The notes under the pieces were generated by a model, which was given only the letters and a program-made list of their open reading frames with translations, ran no database searches and was not told the origin of the DNA. The position numbers and the translations under genes are program-made. From Thiocapsa sp. UBA6158 (GTDB lineage: Bacteria; Pseudomonadota; Gammaproteobacteria; Chromatiales; Chromatiaceae), in contig NZ_DIUM01000109.1 in the NCBI RefSeq assembly GCF_002423035.1, forward strand, positions 13,122-36,365: a stretch of DNA of 23,244 nt. Reading direction: 5' to 3'. Numbering within the stretch: the stretch's first letter is position 1; every line of letters begins with the position of its first letter. This document shows positions 6,628 through 14,504 of this stretch, piece after piece.

Positions 6628-9492
6628 TCAGGACGACGGCTCATCCATCAAGATGTGCCACAGGGACTGGACGCGCTCGCGCTCGGGCAGCAGATCCGCA
6701 TCCGCGACCGTCTTGGGCTGCTCCTGCAGGGCGCTGCGGTGATAGGCCGCGCGCAGCGTCTTGTAGGCGGCAGTCAGGTCTTCGGCCGCTCGCCCGGGCA
6801 GCAGATCGAGCCGTCCGAGTGTTTCGAGCAGGCGGATATTGTCCGTCCAGTCGGCCAGCGCCGGATGCTCCGACGCCCAACGTAAGACCGCGTATTGAAC
6901 CATAAACTCGATATCCGCAATACCGCCCGGGCCTTGCTTGAGATCGAACCGAGCGCCGCCGCTCTTGTCGAGATTTGCCCGCATCTTCGCCCGCATCTCA
7001 CGCACGTCCTTGCGCAGCTGCTCGGGGTCGCGCTCGCGGCAAATGATCTCGCGCCGAAGCGTGTCGAAACGCGTCGCCAACTGCAGATCACCGGCCACGG
7101 GGCGCGCGCGGATCAGGGCCTGATGCTCCCAAGTCCAGGCATCGTTCGACTGGTAGGCCGTGAAGGCGTTGAGCGAGCGAACCAACAGGCCGCGATTCCC
7201 GTCCGGGCGCAGACGCATGTCGATGTCGTAGAGCACGCCCGAGGGGGTTTGGGTGGTCATCATGTGGATCATGCGTTGACCCAGTCGCATAAAGAACTGC
7301 TCGTTGCTGATCTCCTTCGCCCCATCGGTCATGGCCGTTTGCGACTCGGTGCCATGGATGAAGACCAGATCCAGGTCCGACCCGTAGCCCAGCTCGATCC
7401 CGCCGAGCTTGCCGTAGCCCAGCACGAGAAAGCCGGTCTCCTCCCCGATGATCTCGGTCGGGTGGCCGTGGCGTTGTACCAGATGATCGAAGGCCAACCG
7501 CAGGACGCGACGAATCGACACCTCGGCGATCTCGGTCAAATAGTCGCTCACCACCATGAGCGGGATGACCTCGGTCAGGTCGGCGGCCGCCACGCGGAGC
7601 ATGTTGCCTTGCGAGAATTGGCGCAGACGCTCCATCTGTTGCTCCAGGTCATCGGCATCGACATGCAGCAGGAGGGAATCGAGCTCGGCCTCCAGATCGG
7701 CCCGCCGCAACGGCGCATAGAGTCGGCGCAGGTCGATCATCTCGTCCAGGAGCAAGGGATGACGCGCGATCCGATCGGTGAACCAGGGGCTCATGCTCGC
7801 CAGACGCGCGAGCTGCGCCAGGATGACCGGGTGCTCGCTCAGCATCGCCAGATAGGACGTCCTGCGTGCGACGGCCTCAAACACCTTGAGGACCCGCTCC
7901 AGTGCGATGTCGGGCTGCTCGCTCGCAGCGGTCTCGCGCAAGACCATCGGCATCAGCCGCTCCATCCGATCGTGACCGCGCCGACTTAACCCCTTACGCG
8001 CAATCGCATCGCGAAACCGGATCAACCGAGACTGGATCGCCTCGGGCTCGGCAAAGCCCGCCTCGGTCAAGGCCGAGACCTCATGGGCCGCATCGCCCTC
8101 GCCGTGCCAGAGCGCGACCGAATCCAGCTCATGCGGCATCTCTTCCGTCTCGGGTGCGGCGAACACCTCGTCGAACTGGCCCTGAACATGGCGACGATGC
8201 GCCTCCAGGATGGCCTCGAAGGACGGCCAGTCGGCAAACCCCATCGAACGTGCCAGACGCGCCCGCCCCGGTTCGTCGGCGGGCAGCAGATGGGTTTGTT
8301 TGTCGCGATACGCCTGGATGCGGTTCTCCACCAAACGGAGAAAACAGTAGGCGTCGTCCAACCCTTGCGCGGCGGTCTCGGGCATCAACTGGCGCTGCGC
8401 CAGGAGTGCGAGCACCTCGCGGATGGGGCGGATCTGCAGATCCGCGTCGTGCCCGCCGCGAATGAGCTGGAACGCCTGACCGATGAACTCGATCTCGCGG
8501 ATGCCGCCCGGCCCCAGCTTGATGTTGGCGTCCATACCGCGGCGATACAGCTCCTTGGCGATCATCCGCTTCAGATCGCGCAGAGACTCGATGGCACCGA
8601 AATCCAGATAGCGCCGATAAACGAATGGACGCAGCATCGCCATCAGATCGCGCGCGTCGTCCGGATCGCCGGCCACGACGCGCGCCTTGATCATGGCGTA
8701 GCGCTCCCACTCGCGCGCCTGCGTCTGGTAGTAGTCCTCCAGTGCGTTGAAGCTCATCGCCAGCGGCCCGGACTCGCCGAAGGGGCGCAGGCGCGTATCG
8801 ACGCGAAAAACGAATCCGTCGACCGTCTGGTTGCCCAGCGCCTGGGCCAAGCGTTGCCCCAGCTTGATGAAGAACTGCTCGTTGGTCAGTGTGCGTGGAC
8901 CGCCTTGGGTCTCGCCGTTGGCCGCAAAGGCAAAGATGAGATCGATGTCCGAGCTCAGATTCAGCTCGCGTGCGCCGAGCTTGCCCATGCCCAGCACGGC
9001 CATGCGCAGGGCGCGTCCGGTCGCGTCGCGCGGCGTGCCGAGCTCCGCACAGGTCCAGGCGTGCAGCCGATCCAGCGCACCGCGGATGCAAAGGTCCGCC
9101 AGCTCGGTAAGATGCTCGAGCGTCTCCGAAAGTTCGGCCCAACCGGCGATGTCGCGCCAAATGATGCGGATCATCTCGCTCCGGCGGAAGCGACGCAGGG
9201 CCTGCTGCAGCCCCGGCTCGTCCGCCGTCTCGGCCAATGCGGCATCGAGATTGATCGCCAACGCGACGGCATCGTGCGGCTGCTCGAGCACCCCGCTCGT
9301 GATCAGATCGGCGAGGACCTCGGGATGACGGGCGACCGAGAGGGCGACATAGTCGCTCGCCTCCCAGACCCGCGCTCGCGCCTCGGCGAAGGCCGGGGTG
9401 TTCGGCAGGTCGAGGCCCTGCTCTGCGGCCCAGTCGAGCCAGGTCTGCCAATGGGCCTCGGTTGCCGGGTCGAGATTCCGGAAGCTGTCCAT
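6628..9492 (-). CDS. glnE: Bifunctional glutamine synthetase adenylyltransferase / adenylyl-removing enzyme
   Basis: GlnE adds AMP to, and removes it from, glutamine synthetase according to nitrogen status signalled by PII. The 954-residue protein has two nucleotidyltransferase domains. The N-terminal removase domain has GMGKLGARELNLSSDIDLIF near residues 168-187. The C-terminal transferase domain has GYGKLGGIELGYGSDLDLVF near 692-711. Each is followed by a metal-binding partner segment (FRVDTRLRPFGESG and YDIDMRLRPDGNRG). Length fits E. coli GlnE (946). I chose the ATG at 9492, ten bases after the mutarotase stop; an ATG at 9522 would overlap that gene. The ribosome-binding site is weak in both cases. 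Very sure of identity. Confidence 0.97.
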   Translation of the reverse strand: MDSFRNLDPATEAHWQTWLDWAAEQGLDLPNTPAFAEARARVWEASDYVALSVARHPEVLADLITSGVLEQPHDAVALAINLDAALAETADEPGLQQALRRFRRSEMIRIIWRDIAGWAELSETLEHLTELADLCIRGALDRLHAWTCAELGTPRDATGRALRMAVLGMGKLGARELNLSSDIDLIFAFAANGETQGGPRTLTNEQFFIKLGQRLAQALGNQTVDGFVFRVDTRLRPFGESGPLAMSFNALEDYYQTQAREWERYAMIKARVVAGDPDDARDLMAMLRPFVYRRYLDFGAIESLRDLKRMIAKELYRRGMDANIKLGPGGIREIEFIGQAFQLIRGGHDADLQIRPIREVLALLAQRQLMPETAAQGLDDAYCFLRLVENRIQAYRDKQTHLLPADEPGRARLARSMGFADWPSFEAILEAHRRHVQGQFDEVFAAPETEEMPHELDSVALWHGEGDAAHEVSALTEAGFAEPEAIQSRLIRFRDAIARKGLSRRGHDRMERLMPMVLRETAASEQPDIALERVLKVFEAVARRTSYLAMLSEHPVILAQLARLASMSPWFTDRIARHPLLLDEMIDLRRLYAPLRRADLEAELDSLLLHVDADDLEQQMERLRQFSQGNMLRVAAADLTEVIPLMVVSDYLTEIAEVSIRRVLRLAFDHLVQRHGHPTEIIGEETGFLVLGYGKLGGIELGYGSDLDLVFIHGTESQTAMTDGAKEISNEQFFMRLGQRMIHMMTTQTPSGVLYDIDMRLRPDGNRGLLVRSLNAFTAYQSNDAWTWEHQALIRARPVAGDLQLATRFDTLRREIICRERDPEQLRKDVREMRAKMRANLDKSGGARFDLKQGPGGIADIEFMVQYAVLRWASEHPALADWTDNIRLLETLGRLDLLPGRAAEDLTAAYKTLRAAYHRSALQEQPKTVADADLLPERERVQSLWHILMDEPSS

Positions 9493-9502
9493 AGAGACGC
9501 GA

Positions 9503-10414
9503 TCAGAGCGGCTCGACGGCATAGCGCGCCGCCAGACGATAGGTCTCGCCGGGCGGGATCTCGATTACCTCCGAGGCGGTGTTGACCGTCTCCACGCAGA
9601 CGAAGCGCCGGTAATCCTGATCGTCGAGGTCGTCCATCGCCTTCGCGGTCTCGACCCAAGGGTTCCAGACCACGGCGGTGCGGCTGTGCTCGGATTCGAT
9701 GCGGATGCGTCGATCCAAGGTCGGGTCGACGATGGTCAGCACGGGCGGCACATCCTCGTAGATGCGATTGACCTCGCGCTCGATCGCGACCTGTCCCACT
9801 TGACGGATCACGGCATCGCCGCCGCCGACGGCCTTGTCGATGTAGCTGCGCCCGTCGAGACCCTTGATCCGGATCCGGCTTGCATCGCCGACCTTGAAAT
9901 AGGCATGCAGTCCTTGGGTGATACTGAAGGGTCGGTCGCCGGCATTCAGCGTGCTCAAGGCGACCGAGAGGGTCGCGCCCACGTGGATGTCGACCAAGAG
10001 ATTGAAATAGTTCGGCCAGATGGCGCGGGTTTCCGCGTCGTCCGCAATCCCCAGTTCCACCCGCGTGGAACCGTCGGCGAGCGACTCGGTCGCGAGTACC
10101 GTCCAGGGCCAGGCGCGCACGAACCCGTGGGCCGGCCGCCCCGTTGCCTCCGGATCGGCACCGAACCAGGGCCAGCAGATCGGGATGCCGCCCTTGATCG
10201 CCTTGCCCTCGGCGAAATAGGCCCGCTCGCTCACGAAGAGCAGATCATCCGCCGCATCGGTCGGCCGGTAAGCCAACACCTGTCCGGCATAGGGCGAGAT
10301 CAGCGCCGTCGCCTGCGCGTTGGCGATCTCGATCATGGCCAGGTCGCCGCGGCCTTCGGTGAAACGCAGGATGCCGTCGATGCCGTGCTCGGCGTTCAAT
10401 GCCTCGATGTCCAT
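9503..10414 (-). CDS. D-hexose-6-phosphate mutarotase (aldose-1-epimerase-like, YeaD type)
   Basis: The 303-residue protein is of the galactose-mutarotase superfamily and interconverts anomers of glucose-6-phosphate-like sugars in the cytoplasm. Typical blocks are GKAIKGGIPICWPWFGAD, GRPAHGFVRAWPW (catalytic histidine), ITQGLHAYFKVGD (second histidine), VVWNPWVETAKAM and FVCVETVN (catalytic glutamate). The frame is open back to 10747, but the ATG at 10414 has an excellent GGAGGATC ribosome-binding site and starts the conserved region. Its stop lies ten bases before glnE, so it probably heads a mutarotase-glnE-ilvE transcript. The 293 bases up to the divergent MFS gene must hold promoters for both; I see no clear operator there. 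Confidence 0.93.
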   Translation of the reverse strand: MDIEALNAEHGIDGILRFTEGRGDLAMIEIANAQATALISPYAGQVLAYRPTDAADDLLFVSERAYFAEGKAIKGGIPICWPWFGADPEATGRPAHGFVRAWPWTVLATESLADGSTRVELGIADDAETRAIWPNYFNLLVDIHVGATLSVALSTLNAGDRPFSITQGLHAYFKVGDASRIRIKGLDGRSYIDKAVGGGDAVIRQVGQVAIEREVNRIYEDVPPVLTIVDPTLDRRIRIESEHSRTAVVWNPWVETAKAMDDLDDQDYRRFVCVETVNTASEVIEIPPGETYRLAARYAVEPL

Positions 10415-10707
10415 GGATGATCCTCCGGGTCGGTGGGGAATTCGTGTCGAAAAGGCCCCTGTGGTCAAGGAATCCGCTGAGCGCCGGGCCCAGCCTGGCC
10501 GCGGGCCACTCGGCATCCCGCGATCTCGGCGGACGGCCGAGCCCGATCGCGACGAGTGGCCGGGAGCGTAGCTCCCGAGCCGCTGCTCCGCAAGGCGGCT
10601 GCGCCGTGCGACCGATCGGTTTCCGAGAGTTCTCATGGAGACGCGACGCTTGCCGCTCCCGAGACGCCCGAGCCAAGATGCGCCGAGATAGGATCCCAAC
10701 CGAGCCG

Positions 10708-12063
10708 ATGGAGCCCATGGACCCGATGTCAGTGACCCGGACCACACCCACCCGCCACCCCGAATGGCTGGAAAGCCTCTATGAGCGCCTCGCCGAGGAC
10801 GACGAGGGGCGTACCTGCAAAGAGATCAGCGCCGAGGCCTGTCGCGAGACACCGGGCAACTTCCTCCACACCCTGATCGCCAACACGCTCAGCAACATCG
10901 CGGACCGTCTGGTCAGCGCCAAGACCACACTGCCCTGGCTGCTCCTGCAGCTCGGCGCACCGGCCTGGATGCTCAGCCTGCTGGTGCCGATCCGCGAATC
11001 CGGCTCGATGCTGCCGCAGATCCTGATCGGCGAGATCGTCCGGCGCCAAGCCATCCGCAAATGGGTCTGGGTCTGGGGCGGGGGCGTCCAGGGCCTCTGT
11101 CTGGCCGCGATCGGCTGGGTCGCCTTCGCGCTCGAAGGGGCGACGGCCGGCGCTGCGGTCATCGGACTCCTGATCCTCTTCAGCCTGGCGCGCGGCGCCT
11201 GCTCCGTCGCCTACAAGGACGTGCAGGGCAAGACCATCCCCAAGACCCGCCGAGGCCGTCTGTCCGGCTGGATCAGCGCCATCGCCGGACTCGGCGCCAT
11301 GGGTGTCGGCCTGGGGCTCGGCGCCGTACAGGATGGCGCGGAGTCGACCGATCTGTATGTCACACTCCTGGCGGGTGCGGCCATCCTCTGGTTTTTGGCC
11401 ACCTGGTCCTTCAGCCGCATCGTCGAGTTTCCCGGCGCCACCGAGGGCGGCTCCAATGCACTGGCCGAGGCCGTCGCCCGGCTCGCGATCCTGCGCGACG
11501 ATGCACCTTTCAGGAAATTCGTGATCGCCCGTGCGCTGGCGATGGGCTCCGGACTTGCGGCACCCTTTTATGTGGCGTTGGCCCGCGACGATCTGGGCGG
11601 GGCCATCTCGCTGCTCGGCATCTTCATCGCCGTGGAAGGACTCGCCGGTCTGGTCAGCTCGCCGGTCTGGGGACGTTGGTCGGATCACTCGAGCCGACAG
11701 GTCTTCGCCGCGGCTTGCGGGTTGGCTGCTGTCCTCTCGATCGCGGTCGCACTCTGGTCCTGGCTCGCGATGTCGAGCGCGGCGGCGCTCTGGTTCTACC
11801 CGATCGCCTTCTTCGGGCTCGGCATCGCCCATGCGGGCGTCCGACTCGGGCGCAAGACCTATCTGGTCGACATGGCCGACGGCAACAAGCGCACCGACTA
11901 TGTCGCGGTCAGCAACAGCGTCATCGGTGCACTGCTGCTCGTGTCCGGGTTGCTCGGCGCCTTGGCGGCGACCGTCTCGGTGGAAGGAACCATTCTCCTG
12001 CTCGGTTTTGCCGGGCTGGCCGGAGCGGTGCTCAGCCTGAGCTGGAAGGAGGTTTCCGGGTGA
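10708..12063 (+). CDS. Major facilitator superfamily permease
   Basis: The product of about 451 residues has a hydrophilic N-terminal stretch of about 60 residues. Roughly twelve hydrophobic segments follow, for example LPWLLLQLGAPAWMLSLLVP, GLCLAAIGWVAFAL, AAVIGLLILFSLA, LLGIFIAVEGLAGLV and GALLLVSGLLGALAAT. GKTIPKTRRGRLSGW fits the cytoplasmic loop motif of MFS carriers, and GRLSGW/SPVWGRWSDHSSRQ resembles motif A in the second half. The substrate cannot be told. In-frame ATGs at 10678, 10708, 10717 and 10726 are all possible; none has a strong ribosome-binding site, so the start is uncertain. The gene stands alone on the plus strand. Confidence 0.85.
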   Translation: MEPMDPMSVTRTTPTRHPEWLESLYERLAEDDEGRTCKEISAEACRETPGNFLHTLIANTLSNIADRLVSAKTTLPWLLLQLGAPAWMLSLLVPIRESGSMLPQILIGEIVRRQAIRKWVWVWGGGVQGLCLAAIGWVAFALEGATAGAAVIGLLILFSLARGACSVAYKDVQGKTIPKTRRGRLSGWISAIAGLGAMGVGLGLGAVQDGAESTDLYVTLLAGAAILWFLATWSFSRIVEFPGATEGGSNALAEAVARLAILRDDAPFRKFVIARALAMGSGLAAPFYVALARDDLGGAISLLGIFIAVEGLAGLVSSPVWGRWSDHSSRQVFAAACGLAAVLSIAVALWSWLAMSSAAALWFYPIAFFGLGIAHAGVRLGRKTYLVDMADGNKRTDYVAVSNSVIGALLLVSGLLGALAATVSVEGTILLLGFAGLAGAVLSLSWKEVSG

Positions 12064-12118
12064 TGCGCTCGGATCGACCGCGAACATCGCGGCCAGTCGA
12101 CGGGGAATCTGCCGACCG

Positions 12119-12160
12119 ATAATCTTGTTATCAAGAATCGTTATTAATAAGATAACGCCT
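12119..12160. promoter_or_regulatory. AT-rich dyad region upstream of the broken HMA_2 gene
   Basis: This short stretch is strikingly AT-rich in a GC-rich window. It contains CTTGttatCAAG (12124-12135), the perfect palindrome TTATTAATAA (12141-12150), and GTTATC (12127-12132) matched by its complement GATAAC (12151-12156). It sits 40-80 bases before the HMA_2 start and is a likely promoter/operator. It resembles a Fur or other metal-regulator site only loosely. Confidence 0.35.
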
Positions 12161-12304
12161 GTGTATCTCCGAACGACGTCGATCCGGCAGGAATCGAAAT
12201 GAAGGTATGTCATCAGACGAACGGGCGCTTGCGGTTGCGCATTTCGGCCCTGCATCGGGATCGCGGGGTCGCGGACCGCCTCGAATCGGCGCTCCGTGGA
12301 CAGG

Positions 12305-12440
12305 CCGGTATCTTGGCGGTCCGGGCGAATCCGGCCTGTGCGAGCCTGATGGTCCGTTACGAGGTCGGGCCGGCATTACGGCGGACAAGATTCAAACCGA
12401 TTTGGCCTGTGCGAGCCTGATGGTCCGTTACGAGGTCGGG
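12305..12440 (+). repeat. Imperfect tandem duplication inside the HMA_2 gene
   Basis: A 37-base stretch at 12333-12369 is repeated exactly at 12404-12440, an offset of 71 bases. The parts before the exact repeats are also alike but diverged (ccggtatcttggcgg at 12305, ccggcattacggcgg at 12370; 11 of 15 identical). The second unit is 6 bases longer. In protein terms unit 1 reads AGILAVRANPACASLMVRYE and unit 2 AGITADKIQTDLACASLMVR. Confidence 0.85.
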
Positions 12441-12651
12441 GCACTGGACGCCGCGGCAATCCAAGACCGTGTTCATACACTCTTGAATCCGGCCGCCTCG
12501 CTTGCGGTGCCGCCCGTGCGCCCGGTCGAGCGGGCATTCCTGAGCTGGCGGGATCGGGCAGGACGGGGCATGGCGGATTGGAAGAGGCTGGTCCGGAGTC
12601 TCGTGCGGTCGCCCGATCGCGCGCCACCGCTGCGACCATCATCCGTGCGGC

Positions 12652-12677
12652 CGGAGCCCCGCAAGACCGGGGCTCCG
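12652..12677. repeat. Stem-loop with 9-bp perfect stem
   Basis: CGGAGCCCC (12652-12660) pairs with GGGGCTCCG (12669-12677) around an 8-base loop. No T run follows on either side, so it is not a good intrinsic terminator. It lies in the decayed zone, inside the tail of the restored HMA_2 frame. Confidence 0.5.
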
Positions 12678-12839
12678 ATGCTCATATGTCGGTTGAATCT
12701 GCGCCTGACCCGCTGGATGCTGCGTACATCCGCGCATGGATGGTGGGAGGAGTTGCTTCCGGAGCGACGCTCGATCGTGAGGGCACGGCCGTCGCGATGA
12801 AGCAGACACTGTATGCGCGTGGATCGACGACCGACTCAC

Positions 12840-13045
12840 CGGCCAATCGAAACGGGCTCGGACGCCGACGGAGACGATGTTCGGATCGTTGAAGACGATC
12901 GCCATCGGTGTGCGGCTCTCGTAATGGCGATAGACCTCATGACAGGCGTTGTAGCGGTCAATTCGGCACGAATCTCCTTCACTGCATTCAAATCGGCATG
13001 ACCGGCCCCACTAACAACGACATCAACCGAGACTCGATCGGACAT
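12840..13045 (-). pseudogene. Remnant of a dihydrolipoamide-dehydrogenase-like flavoprotein gene
   Basis: The ATG at 13045 (with GGAG eleven bases upstream) opens MSDRVSVDVVVSGAGHADLN and continues AVKEIRAELT. This is the start of the FAD-binding domain of pyridine nucleotide-disulfide oxidoreductases (family form VVVIGAGHAGLNAVKEIR), with two key positions changed (I to S, G to D). Immediately after, in another frame, comes DRYNACHEVYRHYES, then RTPMAIVFNDPNIVSVGVRA. This is the segment that normally begins the C-terminal dimerisation domain about 300 residues later. The rest of the gene, including the redox cysteines, is gone, and similarity ends near 12840. The family call rests on remembered family patterns; the scar nature is plain in the sequence. 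Confidence 0.7.
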
Positions 13046-13095
13046 GGCATGCTCCGAGATCGGCGGCGGACGAGAAGCGCTTTTCGATAAGGGGT

Positions 13096-14136
13096 TTACG
13101 GTTTCCGGGCGGGAAACTCGATCACGGATGTCGCTCTGAGCTCCTCGACCTTGGCCATGAGGGCTTGTTGCACCTGCTGCGTCTTCAACTGTTTCTCGAT
13201 GCGCCCCTTCACCTCTTCGAAGGGCACGACTGCGGCCGGGTTCTTATCCGTTGCCTCGATGATGTGATATCCGAACTGGGTTTCAACCACTTCGCTCACG
13301 TCGCCTGATTCCAGACCAAACGCGGCGTTTTCAAAGGGCGCGACCATCTGGCCCCGTCCGAACTCGCCGAGATCACCCCCTTGCTGCGCGCTTGGGCAGG
13401 TCGACTCGCTCTTGGCCAGCTCGGCGAAATCGGCACCGGATTTTACCTTTTCGAGGATCTCGTCGGCCTTCTGCTTGGCGTTTTCCTTCTCCTCGGTGCC
13501 GGCACCCGCATCGACTCCGATCAAGATGTGGCTCGCGCGCATCGATTCCGGCTTGCTGAACGCCTCGGGATGCTCGTCGTAGAGGGTTTTCAGTTGTGCA
13601 TCGGTGATCTCGATTTTAGACACGACCTCGTTCTGGACGAATGCGTTGATCATGAGCCCGCGTTTGAGCTGTTCACGCAGCCCATCCGGGGTGATGCCCT
13701 TTTTTGCGAGCGCGTCGTTCCATTCCTCTTCGCTCGGCGAACGGGACTTGATGAGAGTGAACTGCTCGTCGACCTGCCGATCGAGATCGGGGATGTTCTG
13801 ATCTTTCGCAAGTTGATACAGGAGTTCGGAGCGGATCAAGTTCTCCGTTGTGGTCTCCTCGACGATCTTGCGTTGATCGGAAGTGATGGAGTCCGCGGGG
13901 CCCATCCTGGCCAACAAGGGGAGAGTATTGCGATCCAGCTCTGCACGAGGGATCGCGACGCCGTTGATCTTGACGACGACATCCGTGGGATCGCCGGAGG
14001 CGGCCGGGGTTTCGCCCGCCGGCAACGCCACCGGAGCTGAGCCCCGGGCATCGGGTTCGGAAGCAATGACGATGCGCGTCCCGGCGAGTGTCAGAGCGAT
14101 GGCGGTGGCGGTGGCCAGTGCGGAGAACAGGTGCAT
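13096..14136 (-). CDS. Parvulin-type peptidyl-prolyl cis-trans isomerase (SurA/PrsA-like, exported)
   Basis: The 346-residue protein begins with a signal-like MHLFSALATATAIALTLAG. A low-complexity linker is followed by a helical SurA-N-like chaperone region (about 51-190) and one parvulin domain (about 198-296) marked by MRASHILIGV, GGDLGEFGRGQMVAPFE and VVETQFGYHIIE. It should help fold proteins in the periplasm. The ATG at 14136 has AGAGA upstream; the longer frame to 14220 lacks a signal at its start and is rejected. There is a single rotamase domain, unlike SurA, so it is nearer the PrsA/PpiC-with-chaperone-arm type. A 158-base gap separates it from the DUF2256 gene, so it probably has its own promoter. 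Confidence 0.92.
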   Translation of the reverse strand: MHLFSALATATAIALTLAGTRIVIASEPDARGSAPVALPAGETPAASGDPTDVVVKINGVAIPRAELDRNTLPLLARMGPADSITSDQRKIVEETTTENLIRSELLYQLAKDQNIPDLDRQVDEQFTLIKSRSPSEEEWNDALAKKGITPDGLREQLKRGLMINAFVQNEVVSKIEITDAQLKTLYDEHPEAFSKPESMRASHILIGVDAGAGTEEKENAKQKADEILEKVKSGADFAELAKSESTCPSAQQGGDLGEFGRGQMVAPFENAAFGLESGDVSEVVETQFGYHIIEATDKNPAAVVPFEEVKGRIEKQLKTQQVQQALMAKVEELRATSVIEFPARKP

Positions 14137-14294
14137 GCTTGGAATCTCTGTGGTGAGGATCGAAGATAACGGAACAGGGGGCTGGTTATAAGAACACACC
14201 ACCACCCTGCACAATGACAAAACCCGCTCGGATCGTGATCGGAATCCGGCCCCGGCGCACGCGCTCCGATGCGATGCGGGAGTTTAGACCGAAC

Positions 14295-14504
14295 CTAGCC
14301 CGGCGTACGCCGGACGTTGGTCCGCTCCGACGGGCGTTCTTGGATCCCCGTCGCCTCGGCGTTGGACTCGCGACGACGACTGCGGCACGCATCTGAGCAA
14401 TAGCGGACCGACCCCCAACAGGCTGCCCAGCGTTTGCGCCAGGTGAAGGGGCGAGCGCAGGTCGCACAGATCTTGGTCGGGAGATTCGGCTTCTTGTGGC
14501 TCAT
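14295..14504 (-). CDS. DUF2256 domain protein (small zinc-ribbon-like)
   Basis: The 69-residue protein has LPTKICATCARPFTWRKRW then AACWGSVRYCSDACRSRR, exactly the DUF2256 pattern with Cys-x2-Cys and Cys-x3-Cys pairs around a tryptophan-rich centre. A basic tail follows. Its ATG overlaps the stop of the photolyase/cryptochrome gene by four bases (ATGA at 14504-14501), so translation is coupled. DUF2256 genes are commonly found beside photolyase/cryptochrome genes (known association, function unknown). The cysteines suggest metal binding, perhaps DNA or RNA contact; that is inference. Confidence 0.9.
   Translation of the reverse strand: MSHKKPNLPTKICATCARPFTWRKRWAACWGSVRYCSDACRSRRRESNAEATGIQERPSERTNVRRTPG

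Larger units (their letters stand above)
12199..12800 (+). pseudogene. HMA_2-type heavy-metal-associated protein, frameshifted by an internal partial duplication
   Basis: The first 57 codons read MKVCHQTNGRLRLRISALH ... NPACASLMVRYEVG, the beta-alpha-beta pattern of HMA_2 proteins. These occur near metal-transport ATPases. The ATG at 12199 has an AGGA at 12189-12192. The frame then runs into a partial second copy of itself, shifted by 71 bases, and stops at 12418-12420. Removing exactly 71 bases joins it to the frame that continues ALDAAAIQDRVHTLLNP to 12800, giving one 176-residue protein with a proline/arginine-rich tail. As it stands, translation would yield only 73 residues. No metal ATPase gene is present nearby. 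Sequencing error is an alternative, but the duplicated segment is not explained by a simple indel. Confidence 0.65.

Noticed and set aside
8083..9585. A 500-codon plus-strand frame opposite glnE
   Set aside because: It is a shadow of glnE in GC-rich DNA, with no domain and a composition dominated by Arg, Gln, Leu and Gly; glnE is complete on the other strand.
12119..12140. Fur box in front of the HMA_2 gene
   Set aside because: The best alignment to the 19-base Fur consensus matches only about half the positions, so I kept it as an unassigned AT-rich dyad.
10729..12255. A 508-codon minus-strand frame opposite the MFS permease
   Set aside because: Its translation is an Asp/Gly/Gln/Arg-rich mirror of the membrane protein gene, with no recognisable family or ribosome-binding site.
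12652..12677. Stem-loop as a terminator of the HMA_2 gene
   Set aside because: There is no T run on either strand after the stem, and it lies inside the restored reading frame.
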